Shown here: positions 7,899 through 16,423 of the stretch, in pieces
How the letters are laid out: the number at the start of each line of letters is the position of its first letter
How positions within the stretch are numbered: the stretch's first letter is position 1
Assembly (NCBI RefSeq): GCF_900129805.1
Contig: NZ_FQWY01000022.1
Coordinates: 1-34,544, forward strand
Direction of reading: 5' to 3'
From: Thermosyntropha lipolytica DSM 11003
GTDB lineage: Bacteria > Bacillota > Syntrophomonadia > Syntrophomonadales > Syntrophomonadaceae
DNA length: 34,544 nt
Notes under the pieces: generated by a model
What the model saw: only the letters and a program-made list of their open reading frames with translations
Databases searched by the model: none
What the model was told of the DNA's origin: nothing
Position numbers and translations under genes: made by a program

Positions 7899-9999
7899 AT
7901 TTATGATTTTTTTTATTGGCTATTTTATATTTGCGCATCTTGCGGGAAACTGTTGCCGGATCAACCTCCAGCGCTTCCGCTGTCTTCTGGCAGGAATTAT
8001 ACAGTTGCCAGGCTTTTTCTAAAATTTTTTTCTCGGTAATCTCAACCGCCTGTTTTAAAGGCAGGACTCGATTCACTACTATAGCCTCTTCCTCTTCATT
8101 TTCAGCTTTTTCATGAGATAGTATATACTCGGGAAGGTCGCTTAGGCTTATTAACTCCGTATTGCTGGTTATAACCAATCTCTCCAGCAAATTTTCCAGC
8201 TGTCTTATATTCCCTGGCCAATAGTATCTAGTCAGCACTTCCACAACTTCGCCAGACATTTTTTTGTTCATATTATAGCGTTTATTAAACATATCCAGAA
8301 AATGCTTAATTAAAATAGGAATATCTTCCCTTCGCTCCCGCAAAGGGGGTATGTTAAGGGGAACGACATTGATTCTGTAATATAAATCCTTTCTAAATTC
8401 TCCTATTCTCACCTGTTTTTCCAAATCGCGGTTGGTAACAGCAATTATCCTGACATCGACCTTAACTGGCTTGGTTCCGCCTACCCGGAATATTTCCTGC
8501 TGCTGCAGAGCTCTAAGCAGTTTAACCTGTAAATGGAGCGGAAGCTCTCCAATTTCATCCAATAGCAAAGTTCCACCATCAGCCAGTTCAAACATGCCGG
8601 GCTTTCCTTCCCTTTTGGCTCCGGTAAAAGCCCCTGCTTCATAACCAAACAATTCCGATTCAATAAGGTTTTCCGGCAGAGCTGCACAGTTAATTTTTAT
8701 GAAAGGTTTATCCCGGCGATTGCTGTTTTTCTGGATAATTTCGGCGATAACTTCTTTGCCGGTACCTGATTCACCGGTTATTAAAACCGTAGTATCTACT
8801 TCTGCTATTCTGGCTGCCTGATAGATTATATCTTCCATTACTTTACTCTTAAAAACTAATCTGCCTGAGAATTTCTCCTTTAACTGGTTTACCTGGGATT
8901 CATAATGTTTTTTCAAGCCTTCCAGCTGTTCAATCTTCTGTTTTAATCTGTTCAGTTCGCTTATATCCCTGACATTAGTTACTACCCTGACTATTTCGCC
9001 CTGTTCGTCAAAAACCGGCACGGCACTTACCAGTAAGGTTTTTCCGGTTATAGTAGTGAGGGTAGTAGTTATCGGTTTTTTCTTTTCTAAAACTATCAAA
9101 GTAGCCGAACGGGATAAAGTTCCGTTTGCCACCAGTTCGTTCATAGTTTTGTGCAGCAGTTCTTTTTCTCCCAGCCCGGTCATACGCTTTATGGCTTTAT
9201 TTATCCTTAAGGTTTTACCTTTCCCATCTGTAATATAAAGCCCATCAAAAGAAGCTTCAAAAATGGCGTCTAATTCCCGATTCAAGGACTTGACATATTC
9301 GAGTTCCTGAGAAATTTTTTCTATTTCGGATACATCATATAATACAGCAACTGCCCCGGTTATTACTCCGTTTTCCAGGATAGGTGCCCGGTTGGTTATT
9401 ACCGATATATTATTAATTTTCAGCTTAATTCCGTATTCGGTTTTTCCTGTTTTAACTATATTAAAAAGCTCACTTTCTGGTATGACATCATTTATGAATT
9501 TGCCCATAACCTTTTCTGCCGGCATATCAGCTAATTTTTCTGCCGCTTTATTCCATATCCTTATCTTCCCTTCCCGGTCTATGGCAATAATAGGGTTATA
9601 AGCCGAATTAATAACTGCTTCCAGCTGTCCTGACATTTCATCTATCAAGCGGTTTAGCCCGCGCATAATATCAGATTTAGTAATAAAGCCTACCAGCTTT
9701 TCCCCCTCTAATACTGGATATCTTCCCGTATACATAATATCTACATCACGGATATCCGTATCTGGATGTAAATATTTTACTTCCCGGGTCATAAAATTTT
9801 TTACCGGTTCCCCGGGAGAAACCCCATTATAAAAAGCCCTCAAAATATGAGTTTTCGTAAGTAAACCTATGATTTTACCCTCTTTTACTACCGGTGCTCC
9901 ATCTATCTTTTTTTCCAAAAATATCCTACAGGCTTGTTGTAAGCTGAGTTCCGGATCTAGTTTAATAATTTCCGTACTCATAAAATTTTTTATTTTCAT
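7897..9999 (-). CDS. Sigma-54-dependent activator with CBS and PAS sensor domains
   Basis: 700-residue enhancer-binding protein. Order: two CBS motifs (about 1-118), PAS 1 (about 122-228), PAS 2 (about 238-350), a short coiled coil (350-378), the AAA+ domain (about 380-615) and a Fis-type helix-turn-helix (about 660-695). The AAA+ domain has Walker A GESGTGKE (409-416), the sigma-54-contacting GAFTGA loop (456-461) and Walker B LLLDEIGE (478-485), with an FRKDLYYR arginine-finger region. There is no receiver domain, so ligands sensed by CBS (adenine nucleotides in other families) and PAS should set its activity. AAGGGGG precedes the ATG. It is convergent with the CoA-transferase, whose promoter is sigma-54 type with paired dyads, so it is the obvious activator. 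Confidence 0.93.
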   Translation of the reverse strand: MKIKNFMSTEIIKLDPELSLQQACRIFLEKKIDGAPVVKEGKIIGLLTKTHILRAFYNGVSPGEPVKNFMTREVKYLHPDTDIRDVDIMYTGRYPVLEGEKLVGFITKSDIMRGLNRLIDEMSGQLEAVINSAYNPIIAIDREGKIRIWNKAAEKLADMPAEKVMGKFINDVIPESELFNIVKTGKTEYGIKLKINNISVITNRAPILENGVITGAVAVLYDVSEIEKISQELEYVKSLNRELDAIFEASFDGLYITDGKGKTLRINKAIKRMTGLGEKELLHKTMNELVANGTLSRSATLIVLEKKKPITTTLTTITGKTLLVSAVPVFDEQGEIVRVVTNVRDISELNRLKQKIEQLEGLKKHYESQVNQLKEKFSGRLVFKSKVMEDIIYQAARIAEVDTTVLITGESGTGKEVIAEIIQKNSNRRDKPFIKINCAALPENLIESELFGYEAGAFTGAKREGKPGMFELADGGTLLLDEIGELPLHLQVKLLRALQQQEIFRVGGTKPVKVDVRIIAVTNRDLEKQVRIGEFRKDLYYRINVVPLNIPPLRERREDIPILIKHFLDMFNKRYNMNKKMSGEVVEVLTRYYWPGNIRQLENLLERLVITSNTELISLSDLPEYILSHEKAENEEEEAIVVNRVLPLKQAVEITEKKILEKAWQLYNSCQKTAEALEVDPATVSRKMRKYKIANKKNHK

Positions 10000-10110
10000 C
10001 TTTCCACCCCCTTACTATTTGTATTTAGCTAAACATTTTTTATCTCTTTTTGAACATAATCTGCTATCATAAAAATGGCTAATTTTTATATAAACTTTGA
10101 GGTGATCCAG

Positions 10111-11139
10111 ATGGCTGAAGCATTTTTTGACCGTGAATATACCTGCCCGATATGTAAAACTACCTTCAAATCCCCGGCAGTCCGCAGTTCAGCTATTTAT
10201 GTGGAAAAAAAAGAAAGTGATTTTCATACGGTATATAGAGGAGTTAATCCCCTTTATTATTCAGTTATTGTATGCCCGGTATGTGAATATGCAGCTTCCA
10301 GCAATACCTTCAACAATGAACTGCCCGGTAAAACCGCTGAGCAGATAGCTCTCGCCCTTTCTCAGCTAAAATCGGAAAAAACTCCTGACCTGTGTAAAGA
10401 GCGCAAGCCGGAAGAAGCTCTATATGCTTTTCATTTAGCTATCCGTTCCAGCCAGCTTAAAAAAGCTCCTCCCGGAGAAATTGCCGGCTTACTTCTAGCT
10501 TCTGCCTGGATTGCCCGGGAAATAGGCAATCAGCAATTAGAAGCTAAATTTTTAAAAGAAGCCTTAAACTATTATGTAGAAGCTTTCTCTTCCGGATATA
10601 ATATCCCTAACCTGAACGAACTGCAGCTTATCTATCTCATCGGTGAACTTAACCGTCGCCTGGGCAACTTCAAAGAGGCAATAAGCTGGTTCAACCGGGT
10701 TATAACCCACAAAAATATAAAAAACTTTCCTGCTATTGAAAAAATGGCCCGTGAACAGTGGGCCCTGGCGCGCGAGGAAATGCAAAGCTGCAAAAACGAC
10801 GATACACCAAGCTTAAATGAAACCGAAGAAACAGAAAACCATGCTCCAGCCGCCAAAAGTGATACCCCAGGGCTCAAAACAGCTTTTCCCGGGGAGAATA
10901 AAACAGGTAAAAAGGCAAGACCGCTTATGCAGATGCCGGCTCATTTATATGAAGACCAGATAGAATGGCTGCGCAAAATCGCCAGCCAGTATACAATAAA
11001 AAACAAAACCTTTACCCGGGAAGAAACCTTAAGAGCTGTTCTAGATGCCCTCATAGAAAGCATTGGTTCCCCTGCTGCATTTAATTTCAGCAGCGAAGAA
11101 GAGTTGAAAAACAAAATCCGTGAACTGCTTACCCGGTAG
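10111..11139 (+). CDS. DUF2225 protein with a C-terminal extension
   Basis: 342-residue protein of the DUF2225 family. Two CxxC pairs (Cys12/Cys15 in CPIC, Cys55/Cys58 in CPVC) probably bind one metal. They are followed by a helical repeat region (about 90-225) resembling a tetratricopeptide fold (LGNFKEAISWFNRVI). A low-complexity linker (about 230-275) leads to a C-terminal helical segment, LMQMPAHLYEDQIEWLRKIA to LRAVLDALIE, which I do not regard as part of the usual family length of about 230 residues. That tail has some ribbon-helix-helix character. The start is at ATG 10111 behind GAGGTG; an in-frame upstream ATG at 10075 has no site. The stop is 2 nt from the stop of the convergent rad50-C gene, with no visible terminator. 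Confidence 0.82.
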   Translation: MAEAFFDREYTCPICKTTFKSPAVRSSAIYVEKKESDFHTVYRGVNPLYYSVIVCPVCEYAASSNTFNNELPGKTAEQIALALSQLKSEKTPDLCKERKPEEALYAFHLAIRSSQLKKAPPGEIAGLLLASAWIAREIGNQQLEAKFLKEALNYYVEAFSSGYNIPNLNELQLIYLIGELNRRLGNFKEAISWFNRVITHKNIKNFPAIEKMAREQWALAREEMQSCKNDDTPSLNETEETENHAPAAKSDTPGLKTAFPGENKTGKKARPLMQMPAHLYEDQIEWLRKIASQYTIKNKTFTREETLRAVLDALIESIGSPAAFNFSSEEELKNKIRELLTR

Positions 11140-11141
11140 CA

Positions 11142-11789
11142 TTAAGTTTTGGGGATAACCACGCTTTCTCCATTATCCATCTTTACCTCGTAAATCCTAT
11201 CACCGCTAGAGGCTAAATACGGATTGTGGGTAACCATTATTATCTGCCGGTTAAAAGCTTTTACCACCTCCTCTAAAAAGAGGGCCACATTTTTTATATA
11301 CTCATCGGAAACATGTTTGGCAGGTTCATCCAGCACCAGGGGTATATGCTGGGGGATACGGCAGGTTTCCATAAGGGCTATGCGCAGAGCTAAAGACAGT
11401 ATATCTACTACTCCCCCTCCCCGGGCTTCCTGGGGGTCGCTTTCCATAACCAGATTATTCACCAGCGTGGAAGAAACTAGAAAATCGGCAGCAGGTTTAT
11501 TGCCTTTTTCGGATAATTCGATTTTAAAGGCGATATCTCCGGGAAAAATAATTTCCAGTGCCCGGGACACAATGCTTTCAATCGCTGATTTTGAATTTTC
11601 CCGGGCATATTCAGCTGCCTTTTTATATATTTCATTCACCTTAACATATAGCGCTATCTTCGCTTCTAATTCTTTTTTTTCCCTTTCATAAGAGGCTATA
11701 ATCTGTTTTATTTTTTCCCTTTCTCCTTCTCGCCTCTTTACCTCGGCATCTAGGGCAGCATAAGCCTGCTCCAAATCATCTTTCACCAT
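11142..11789 (-). CDS. Rad50/SbcC-like ATPase, C-terminal half
   Basis: 215-residue protein carrying only the distal half of an SMC-family ATPase. A coiled coil (about 1-60) is followed by a segment with ARGGGVVDILSLALRIAL in the position of the ABC signature, Walker B with D-loop as LVLDEPAKHVSD, and the H-loop His in IIMVTHNP. There is no Walker A. The signature departs from the usual LSGGE. The missing Walker A is on the 483-residue protein encoded two genes upstream, so the two should assemble into one head. The ATG overlaps the preceding stop as TAATG. It is the last gene of the nurA-herA-mre11-rad50 operon and ends tail to tail with DUF2225. Confidence 0.88.
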   Translation of the reverse strand: MVKDDLEQAYAALDAEVKRREGEREKIKQIIASYEREKKELEAKIALYVKVNEIYKKAAEYARENSKSAIESIVSRALEIIFPGDIAFKIELSEKGNKPAADFLVSSTLVNNLVMESDPQEARGGGVVDILSLALRIALMETCRIPQHIPLVLDEPAKHVSDEYIKNVALFLEEVVKAFNRQIIMVTHNPYLASSGDRIYEVKMDNGESVVIPKT

Positions 11790-12055
11790 TAAAATCCCAC
11801 CTTTTCTCTATATTCAGGCGGCAAAAGGTTTTTGGCTTCTTCCAGCATCTTTTCTATCTCCTCTTTCAACTCCTGAATCTTTTCTCCCAGCTTATCAGGG
11901 TCAACTCCCATTTCTTCTGCCTTTTTCCGGAGCTCAGCTAGTTCTTTTTCTAAATGCTTTTTCGTAGTTAAAGCACTGGTTCTTTCATCTCGGGCTTTCT
12001 TTAAGGCTTCATCCAGCCTTTTTATCTTTTCTTCATAGGTGAGATTTTTATCCAT
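11789..12055 (-). CDS. Small coiled-coil protein between the Rad50 halves
   Basis: 88-residue, highly charged protein, almost entirely predicted helix. Two heptad-rich segments (about 5-46 and 52-75) flank a GVDPDKLG turn, and the tail LLPPEYREKVGF is less charged. It has no cysteine and no nucleotide-binding motif. GGGGGAGGAAAAAT precedes the ATG, and the stop is fused to the start of the C-half gene (TAATG), so expression is coupled. I do not recognise a named family. It is placed exactly where the coil of an intact Rad50 would continue after the hook, so it may complete or brace the coil between the halves. That is inference. Confidence 0.78.
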   Translation of the reverse strand: MDKNLTYEEKIKRLDEALKKARDERTSALTTKKHLEKELAELRKKAEEMGVDPDKLGEKIQELKEEIEKMLEEAKNLLPPEYREKVGF

Positions 12056-12068
12056 ATTTTTCCTCCCC

Positions 12069-13520
12069 CTAAACCAGATTAAGGCTCTGTTTTATCTGTT
12101 CAATGGCAAATTCATCTATTCTGGTATTACAGGTAGGACATCTGCCGGCTTCTTGCAAAACGGCAATATATTCATTCAGCAAAGAGGTATAATTTTCCTC
12201 TAATTTTTTTAATCTTTTTAAAATTTGCGCATGTTCTATTTCCTTTTGGGCACAGGCTTCTTTTATATCCAGCAATTGATAATATTTCTGCAAATTTAAA
12301 GCTAAAGCCTGATTTATTTTTTCCCCTCTTTCCAAAGCTCCTGTTTGTTCTAAAATCTCTTTTATTTCTTCAAGTCTCTTTTCTTTATCATTTATTTCTT
12401 TTTTAACTTTTTGCAGTTCAAAACCTAAATTTCTCTTTTCCCACAGGGAAGCTATTATGTTTTCTGCCTCCTCGAGATTTTTCATCTGCTCTAGAGTGTT
12501 ATCAACCTGAATAAGCCTTACAAGCAATTCTCCTTTTCTATTCTCCATATTAGAAATGTTATTCAACACTTTAAAAACTTCTTCTATCCTTTCTCTTTGC
12601 CGGGCAAGTTCTTCCAGGACTTCAAGCTTTTTTAATTTTTCTGCACAATCCTTCCAGGCAAAATTTATTTTTGCCCACCGTTCCTGCAACTCCTGTAGAG
12701 AATTAATACTGGCCTTTTTTTCTGCAATTGCCCTATAATATTTTTCCACCTGTTCTATCGTTGCCATCTCTTCTATTTTATTATTGATCCAGGCTAATTC
12801 CTGGTTTAATCTTATCCAGCGGTCCTTCATCTCCTGTAAGCGGGTTAAAAGCTGTTCTTTTTGGGCGATAGTGTTTAAAAGTCTCTGTCCTTTCTCCAAA
12901 ATAGATTTTTTATAATCCAAATCATCATAGGCTTCCAGTTCCCGGTTAAGGTTTTTTATCTCCTCTTCTAAATCTTTTTTTCTGCCATTAGCCTGATTGA
13001 TATCCAGAAGAAGCCTTCTTCCGGCTGCATCGATAATATCCAGATCAGCTATAAGGCCAATGATTTTAGCTTTGTCTCCATCTGATTCTGTAAGTAAAAA
13101 TGGAGGTTCCAGCTGAGAAGCTATGCTTATATCTATATACTTGTCACTGTCAATATACAGGCGGCCATTCCCTAATATTTCCTGTACCCTTTCCGGAACC
13201 TGGTTACCCACTTTATCTTCAACATAATTGGTGCCATCGGGATATTTTATTTCATAGCGGTTGATCTTTTTCCCTTTTTTTATCCGGCTAACCCTGGTTC
13301 CATCACTCAATTCGGCAGTTACGGAACAGTAATCTTCTCCTATCCTTATAAAGTCGCCCTTAGGGGATTTATTGTAATAGAGCCAGCGCAAGGCCCTTAT
13401 TACCGCGGTTTTGCCCTGGTCTGACTCTCCTACCAGGATATTAAGGCCGGGACTAAATTCAACCACGGTATCTTTATGGGATTGAAAATTTTTTATATAG
13501 AGATACTTTAAATACTTCAT
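12069..13520 (-). CDS. Rad50/SbcC-like ATPase, N-terminal half with zinc hook
   Basis: 483-residue protein. It begins MKYLKYLYIKNFQSHKD, with Walker A GESDQGKT at 31-38 and a globular head to about 160. A long coiled coil follows (about 165-455), and a CPTC zinc-hook motif (Cys461, Cys464) lies 20 residues from the C-terminus. It has neither signature nor Walker B motif; those are on the separate 215-residue protein. The gene therefore stops right after the hook, at the apex of the coil. The ATG overlaps the mre11 stop (ATGA). With Mre11 it should form an ATP-driven DNA end-processing complex. Related split SbcC-like pairs are known in some phages; I cannot say how close they are. Confidence 0.9.
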   Translation of the reverse strand: MKYLKYLYIKNFQSHKDTVVEFSPGLNILVGESDQGKTAVIRALRWLYYNKSPKGDFIRIGEDYCSVTAELSDGTRVSRIKKGKKINRYEIKYPDGTNYVEDKVGNQVPERVQEILGNGRLYIDSDKYIDISIASQLEPPFLLTESDGDKAKIIGLIADLDIIDAAGRRLLLDINQANGRKKDLEEEIKNLNRELEAYDDLDYKKSILEKGQRLLNTIAQKEQLLTRLQEMKDRWIRLNQELAWINNKIEEMATIEQVEKYYRAIAEKKASINSLQELQERWAKINFAWKDCAEKLKKLEVLEELARQRERIEEVFKVLNNISNMENRKGELLVRLIQVDNTLEQMKNLEEAENIIASLWEKRNLGFELQKVKKEINDKEKRLEEIKEILEQTGALERGEKINQALALNLQKYYQLLDIKEACAQKEIEHAQILKRLKKLEENYTSLLNEYIAVLQEAGRCPTCNTRIDEFAIEQIKQSLNLV

Positions 13521-14512
13521 CTTATCTCCCTCACTCTTTTCGACCGCAACTCTTCCTCTACCCAGGCGATTCTTTTTAAGGCTTCTTCTTTAGCCTCCTT
13601 GTCAATAGCCTCACCTCGAGCTATTTCTTCAATTATACGCCGGGCATTCATCCTCTCAAATTCCGCATTCTGTCTCACTTCCTTTATAAAATTAGCCAGT
13701 TTAATCCTTAAATCTGATCTGTGTTCGATTTCTTCCCTGGTTAAAACTTCATTTCCCGGACGCGCGGAAATGAGAGGTATAAATTCACAAACCGGCTTTT
13801 CTCCCTCCAGTTTTACTAAAATTACCCCTACCCTGCGCGTCATCTCCTGTTTATCGTTGCTAAGCCTTACCAGCGCTCCCGGATTGGCAAAAATTTTCCC
13901 CTCTTTCTCGATTATCCCCAAACCCGAGTGGTAGTGTCCACATAAAGTTATATCAGCTTCTGTATCCTTAATCCTGTCGATTAAAGTAAAGTTAGCCTCC
14001 TTAGGAAGCGGCCGTTCCAAAAGCATACCGTGTACCATATGCAAAGCCAGGTCGGCATTTTCTTTCTTTACGGCATAATCAAGGTGAGGATCCCGCTGGT
14101 CAATCTCATAGTGATAAGGCTGTCCGGTAAGCTGTAAAACTGTATCATGTTTTTTTAGATATATCTTTTCCCCAGGTAGCACAAGCCTTATAAAGCCTAA
14201 GCGGTGTAAAAAACCTAAAAGGGTGCGGTTTAAAGAATGGATATTACCGCCAAAAAGATCGTGATTTCCACTTATAGCATAAACCGGGCATGAGAACTGG
14301 CGGAAACATTCCAGCAAATCGCCACTAACTGCCAGGGAGGGGCTGGGGCTATCAAAAAAATCTCCTCCATGCAGTATGTAATCTACCTTAAGATCAGCAG
14401 CCAGCTTTACTACTTCTTCCAGTTTACTCTTCAAAGTTTCAGGCAAATTATCCAGCCGGCTTTGCGGAGTATTGCCTCGCAGATGGGTATCGGTAAAATA
14501 AAGCAAACGCAT
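13517..14512 (-). CDS. Mre11/SbcD-like DNA exonuclease
   Basis: 331-residue calcineurin-type metallophosphoesterase with the complete Mre11 set: FTDTHL (Asp, His), HGGDFFD, SGNHD, HMVHG and the closing CGHYHSG. A C-terminal helical region (about 240-331) would be the Rad50-binding part. The start is put at ATG 14512 (MRLLYFTDTH), the normal beginning of the fold, behind AAAGGAAAGAG. A TTG at 14572 in frame would add 20 residues that fit the family poorly and overlap herA. The stop overlaps the rad50-N start by 4 nt. Predicted role: manganese-dependent nuclease that resects double-strand break ends with the split Rad50. Confidence 0.92.
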   Translation of the reverse strand: MRLLYFTDTHLRGNTPQSRLDNLPETLKSKLEEVVKLAADLKVDYILHGGDFFDSPSPSLAVSGDLLECFRQFSCPVYAISGNHDLFGGNIHSLNRTLLGFLHRLGFIRLVLPGEKIYLKKHDTVLQLTGQPYHYEIDQRDPHLDYAVKKENADLALHMVHGMLLERPLPKEANFTLIDRIKDTEADITLCGHYHSGLGIIEKEGKIFANPGALVRLSNDKQEMTRRVGVILVKLEGEKPVCEFIPLISARPGNEVLTREEIEHRSDLRIKLANFIKEVRQNAEFERMNARRIIEEIARGEAIDKEAKEEALKRIAWVEEELRSKRVREIR

Positions 14513-14543
14513 TTTCTCTCTTTCCTTTCCCTCCAGATAAGGT

Positions 14544-16403
14544 TTAAGCCAAGCGGTAGATATATCCGACAATCCGATTTTCTTCCCGCTTGATTTCTCC
14601 TCTTTCTACCATCATATCCAGGTAATTGATTATCCTTTCCTGGCTCAGTATAAAACCACATGCTTCTAATCTCTGTATAAGATCAACTAGGTTAGAAGCA
14701 TTTACAGGCAAACATTCTTTTATGATATTCATTATTTCTCCATCGCGTTCATCAACTGTTTCCAGCTCATCAAAAGGATTTATCTGGTGCGGACTGCTGG
14801 TTTTGGCCGCTCTAACCCTTATCGGTATAGTACGGCCAAATACAGGTGAAGAAACAAACCCCGTGCCGGAAGGAAGATAAGGCAGCCTTTTTATCTCTTC
14901 ACTTCCCATATCGGTTTCTTCCCTTATAACATTCAAATCATGTGAGCGGACGGTGCGAAAGATTATCTTGGTATTAAGCTGGGCATTTACGGTATCATCA
15001 AGCAGAGCCGGCCGCTGGGTGGCCAAAACTAAAAAAACCCCATATTTTCTCCCTTCCTGAGCTATTTCTCTTATCTCCCGCCGGGAAGGGACATTTTGTT
15101 CGCCGCGGGGAGCAAAATTATGAGCCTCATCCGTAACTACAACAAAAGGCGGGAACTTTTCCTCTGCTCTTTCTCCTTTCTGCAGCGCGTCCCGATAAAC
15201 TCTCCTTTTGCCATAAAGGCTGCGCAGCACATAAGCCGCATAAACCTTGAGCATCCATATGCTTCCCCTTACGATAACTGCCTTTTGCGCTTTAAGCCCT
15301 TCCTCAATCTGCCTTATCCCCTGATCCCTAAAAATACCCTGTCTTTCCAGACGATTAAGACGCCAATTTATCGATTTCAAGGTACTGAGTTGCCCCACCT
15401 GTTTTTTAAGAGCCATAAGCCGGTTCAGATAAGCTTCTCTTTTTTTCTCATCAATATTTTGACAGCTGGCCATAAAACTTTTTTTAAAATCATCATCATT
15501 AGGGCTTTCTAAAAGAGACATCAGATCATTAAGACGCTGGTTAAAAGTAGTAAAACTATCTCCTCTTTCCAGGATTGAGGTTACCGCATTTTCCATAGCT
15601 TCGGTAATGGGGCTTACCGCACTTAAAAGATTACAGAGATCAGCCGGGGTTAAAGCTTCAAACTTTACCCCTGTATCATCACCTACTGTTAAAATAAGGC
15701 AGCGATCGGCAAAAGTTTCCTTAAAATCATCAGGAAGGCCGGGATGAAAAACTTCATTAAAACTCATCTCATAGTGGGGATCAAAAACGAGCAACGGTAC
15801 GCGTTTTTTTATAAGCTCTTCAATTAAAACCCGAAGGCCAAAAGATTTTCCCGAACCTGACCCCCCAAATACCCCGATATGAGGATAATTGTTCATAGCC
15901 CGGTAATCGAAAATAAAAGGAACTCCTGTTTGGGGTTTAATCTCCCCTTTTTCATATAAAGGAGCCACCCTGCGATAAGGAAGGGGAAGAGAAGCGGTAA
16001 GCCCTTCAGTCCCTAATATTACTCCTAAAGCTAGTCCTTTATCAGGAGAAGTTTTTAATAGCAGCTCTTCTACTTCCGCAAAACAGGGATAACGAACTTT
16101 GGCCCCGGTACTTATCGGATAAAAAAGTTCGCTTAATATCCGTACTTTAGCCGTATATATCATTTCTTCCTCAAGGTTATAACCTAAACTGCTCAAAGAA
16201 GCTACTACTTCCTGATCCACCAGGATAGAAGATTTTTCATCAACCCCGGGAATAAAAGGGTTTAAAGCATAAGTTTCTATAACTTCCCCTACTGGATTAT
16301 TAAGTTCCTCATCTTCGATAATAACCAGTTCATTAAGCCTGAATTTTTCCGTATTTGAAGCTATCCACACTTCACGTTCATTAGTCATGCCTACAACCTG
16401 CAT
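14544..16403 (-). CDS. herA: HerA-type hexameric DNA translocase
   Basis: 619-residue ATPase of the HerA/FtsK superfamily. An N-terminal beta-barrel (about 1-140, HAS-barrel type) precedes Walker A GGSGSGKS (180-187). Then come Walker B VVVTDEAH (421-428), EGRKYGVFLVLATQRP (450-465) with the sensor Gln and a likely arginine finger, and a C-terminal winged-helix-like extension (about 555-619) that many archaeal HerA proteins lack. GAGGTGATTAG precedes the ATG. It lies 20 nt after nurA and just before mre11. In archaea HerA forms a hexamer that drives NurA along DNA ends to make 3' overhangs; the same is inferred here. Confidence 0.93.
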   Translation of the reverse strand: MQVVGMTNEREVWIASNTEKFRLNELVIIEDEELNNPVGEVIETYALNPFIPGVDEKSSILVDQEVVASLSSLGYNLEEEMIYTAKVRILSELFYPISTGAKVRYPCFAEVEELLLKTSPDKGLALGVILGTEGLTASLPLPYRRVAPLYEKGEIKPQTGVPFIFDYRAMNNYPHIGVFGGSGSGKSFGLRVLIEELIKKRVPLLVFDPHYEMSFNEVFHPGLPDDFKETFADRCLILTVGDDTGVKFEALTPADLCNLLSAVSPITEAMENAVTSILERGDSFTTFNQRLNDLMSLLESPNDDDFKKSFMASCQNIDEKKREAYLNRLMALKKQVGQLSTLKSINWRLNRLERQGIFRDQGIRQIEEGLKAQKAVIVRGSIWMLKVYAAYVLRSLYGKRRVYRDALQKGERAEEKFPPFVVVTDEAHNFAPRGEQNVPSRREIREIAQEGRKYGVFLVLATQRPALLDDTVNAQLNTKIIFRTVRSHDLNVIREETDMGSEEIKRLPYLPSGTGFVSSPVFGRTIPIRVRAAKTSSPHQINPFDELETVDERDGEIMNIIKECLPVNASNLVDLIQRLEACGFILSQERIINYLDMMVERGEIKREENRIVGYIYRLA

Positions 16404-16423
16404 CTAATCACCTCTCTTTTAAC

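Noticed and set aside
11224-11691. Open frame of 155 codons on the plus strand inside the rad50 C-half
   Set aside because: Shadow of the opposite-strand gene, Ser/Thr-rich composition, no start signal.
15096-15512. Open frame of 138 codons on the plus strand inside herA
   Set aside because: Antisense to a motif-complete HerA; no ribosome site and no protein-like domain.
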